From: Girardinichthys multiradiatus
Taxonomy: Eukaryota > Chordata > Actinopteri > Cyprinodontiformes > Goodeidae
DNA: 64,000 nt
Assembly: GCF_021462225.1 (NCBI RefSeq)
Contig: NC_061802.1
Location: 5,661,859 to 5,725,858, forward strand
Direction: 5' to 3'
Shown here: piece by piece, positions 62,278 through 64,000 of the stretch
Layout of the letters: the number at the start of each line of letters is the position of its first letter
How positions within the stretch are numbered: position 1 is the stretch's first letter
The notes under the pieces: model-generated
Databases searched by the model: none
What the model was told of the DNA's origin: nothing
What the model saw: only the letters and a program-made list of their open reading frames with translations
Program-made: the position numbers and the translations under genes

Positions 62278-62481
62278 CTTGTTGGTGGTGCAGCAGCAGT
62301 TTTCCTTTCTCCAGCGCTAGATTTAGGCTGTGATCCCTCTGACCCTTTGCATGAAGTAACGTTCCTGAATTCTTTAAGGTTTTAAACTTCAGAGAGATGC
62401 TCTCCCTTGCTGTCCAGCTTGTTCTGGCACTCAGTCTGTAGACAAGGCTGCTTCTTCCATCAAAACCTGCCACCTCAGAGG
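62278..62481 (-). CDS. cntnap5: CNTNAP5-like exon: start of laminin-G domain 1
   Basis: This 204-base exon begins after a pyrimidine-rich acceptor (tctcttttacag) and ends at CAAG/GTAAAA. Its translation starts TSEVAGFDGRSSLVYR and includes SISLKFKTL, GTLLHAKGQ and LNLALEKGKLLLHHQQ. This matches the first strands of laminin-G 1 in Caspr proteins, where the family has a FDG motif and a GD(Y/H)I.LEL.KGKL stretch. Entry and exit are both phase 1. In the family the domain lies outside the cell and contributes to partner binding. The following intron of about 15.9 kb holds two Tc1-like elements and a Rex3 copy. Confidence 0.95.
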
Positions 62482-63224
62482 CTGTAAAAGAGAGTAAAGT
62501 AGGTTTAAAGGATCAACTCTTTAAAATTCAGTTTTTAAATGAAATAAAATCCAACAAAAGATGTTAATTGAAATATCTGATAAATACAAATACAGATAGC
62601 ACAACTTAGTCAAAACAATTTAAGATTTTTGCATAAGTTAAATGAAATTAATACAGGATCAACAGTAGTCATAAAATATTCAGTTTTGAAAGGAAAATAA
62701 ATCTATAAAGAATTAATACTTAAACACAATGGGTCCCCTTTAGTAAATTCACTGAGTACTCCTAAATGTTTTCAGGTGCCGTATTGTGCTCTTCACCACT
62801 TCAGCCAATCTCTTAAAAGTTGTATGAGTCTTTCTATTGACAGCTGACTTCAGCTCGCATCAAAGATTTCCAACAGAACTCAGCAGCTGATGTATGCCAT
62901 ATGTTTTCTAAGTTTAAAACCAAGCAGCTTTTCCTTGTGTACAGTTTGCAGGCACTTTGTTTCTGGCTCACAAAACATCTTGGTATTTTCAAAGTACTCA
63001 TTTTCTTAGATGTATTATCAGGAAAAACAACCCAGCATTAAAGAATAACCCCCATTATGCTTTAGAGCAATAGTTTTCTCAACTTTCTTTTCAAACTTAT
63101 AAATGTCAAAGTCACCCAGAGTCACATATTTAAACTAAAGATGCATTCCCCACAATATTCATAAGAAACAAGACATCTTGGATATACTTCTACATACATG
63201 ATGTATAGACTGACCAGTTGGATG

Positions 63225-63455
63225 TAGCGACTGTGCCTCAATGGGCGGAGCAGTCGATTTGCAAACCGAATGTTCCAGCTTCCTCCTGCAAAATGTTAAT
63301 GTGCCACTGAGCAAGGCACATAACCCCCGGGTGCCTACCAATCTGTGTATGAAGGTGTGTGTTTGTGATTGGATGAATGTGACTCTACTCCCAGTAGCTG
63401 GTATGACTAAAAAAGCACTATGTTCATTCAGTCAGTTTACCATTTATTTATGAGA
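63225..63455 (+). mobile_element. SINE-like tRNA-related repeat
   Basis: The stretch CTGTGCCTCAATGGGCGGAG, then CACTGAGCAAGGCACATAAC, then GCCTACCAATCTGTGTATGA and TGATTGGATGAATGTGACTC follows a common teleost SINE-like family. The 5' part has a tRNA-like fold start (GGGCGGAGCAGTCGATTTGC). No target duplication was identified. Confidence 0.6.
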
Positions 63456-63938
63456 TACTCTGAAAATCTTAAGGAGGGATATTTCTGTTTTGACAGCACT
63501 TAATATTTTTTGGGGACATTTAATAAGTTGTATAGAATTTTGCCCCCACGTATGATTTTGAATACATTAAATAACTGAATAATACTGTGCTTTTTAGAAT
63601 CACATGAAATTTTGTTACCTTTTTTCCTCTACTTTGAAAGGAAACATGATTAACAAACATTTCATAAATACCAAAAAATCTAGTATCTTTATTGTTTCAA
63701 AACCTTTTATTCTGCTTTTTTTTTCTTACACATATTAATGCCATCAAAAAATCAAGCACTGGACCATAAAATAATTAAATGTAGTCCAGTACGGTAAATT
63801 ATTCAATGTAGTATAAGGAACTTATAAATGTTACATTTTTAATGTATTTTATTATGCTAAAATATACAAATAAAGCTCAGATGCTATCTCCTCATACACT
63901 TTTTCACAGCATGCTCTAATTACTGCAACCAGACCCAC

Positions 63939-64000
63939 TGTATCTGCAGCCATATATTTCCAGTCGGAGTCCAATCCTTCCGGAGGGGTTCCAGTCCAGT
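63939..64000 (-). CDS. cntnap5: CNTNAP5-like exon: C-terminal end of discoidin (F5/8 type C) domain, partial at window edge
   Basis: Read on the minus strand from the window edge, the sequence gives LDWNPSGRIGLRLEIYGCRY. This is the conserved end of the discoidin domain in Caspr proteins, including the final Cys that closes the domain disulphide in the family. The exon stops after the first base of the next codon at a GTGGGT donor, a somewhat weak but canonical GT site. The phase-1 end fits the next exon exactly (A joined to CC gives Thr). The 5' part of this exon and the whole N-terminus, with signal peptide and most of the discoidin domain, lie beyond position 64000. Confidence 0.93.

Overview
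This window is vertebrate nuclear DNA, almost certainly from a teleost fish. Coding sequence is split into short exons with GT/AG splice sites. The DNA between them is AT-rich and full of repeat families typical of teleosts: Tc1-like transposons of several lineages, a Ty3/gypsy element, Rex3, L2-like LINE 3' ends with the GAATTGGCGCTATATAAATAAA-type tail, and tRNA-derived SINEs. The repeats hint at a percomorph such as a cyprinodontiform, but this cannot be settled from one window.

One host gene accounts for all convincing host coding sequence. It lies on the minus strand, runs through the whole window and leaves it at both ends. Eleven exons (63939-64000, 62278-62481, 46236-46411, 39730-39876, 35257-35524, 33826-33975, 22790-22961, 4845-4951, 2279-2398, 1957-2157, 619-781) join in phase into about 590 codons. 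They encode, in order, the end of a discoidin domain, laminin-G 1, laminin-G 2, an EGF-like domain and most of a fibrinogen-like domain. This is the central part of a contactin-associated protein (Caspr/neurexin IV family). Wording such as QHNNTELT and YHCRRSRL points to CNTNAP5. The N-terminal exons lie beyond 64000. Laminin-G 3/4, the second EGF, the membrane segment and the tail lie below position 1.

The rest is intron, much of it layered transposon debris. 2.4-6.5 kb: Tc1-like fragments, a LINE tail with a TATTC microsatellite, and a SINE. 7.7-12.36 kb: a Ty3/gypsy element with a 5' LTR, broken gag and pol, and no 3' LTR. 12.8-15.4 kb: a Tc1-like element split by a LINE. 17.15-19.15 kb: a Tc1-like element interrupted by a solo LTR with an exact 5-bp target duplication and by a second LTR-like block. 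23.1-24.9 kb: a Tc1-like relic holding a piggyBac-like MITE and a SINE with a 12-bp target duplication. 31.6-33.2 and 42.8-45.6 kb: two more copies of the LINE, the second split by an internally deleted Tc1-like element. 37.65-39.31 and 40.12-41.84 kb: two inverted-repeat elements whose termini are built of tandem subrepeats, one on each side of an exon. 55.54-57.14 kb: a complete but mutated Tc1-like element. 57.3-59.67 kb: a decayed Tc1-like element with Rex3 inserted at an 11-bp target duplication.

No bacterial-type operon, CRISPR array or clear novel multi-gene system was found. The most unusual items are the two subrepeat-TIR elements around one exon, the LINE family with two tail-like modules, and CpG-bearing segments near 27.3-27.8 and 40.3-40.8 kb that I cannot assign.
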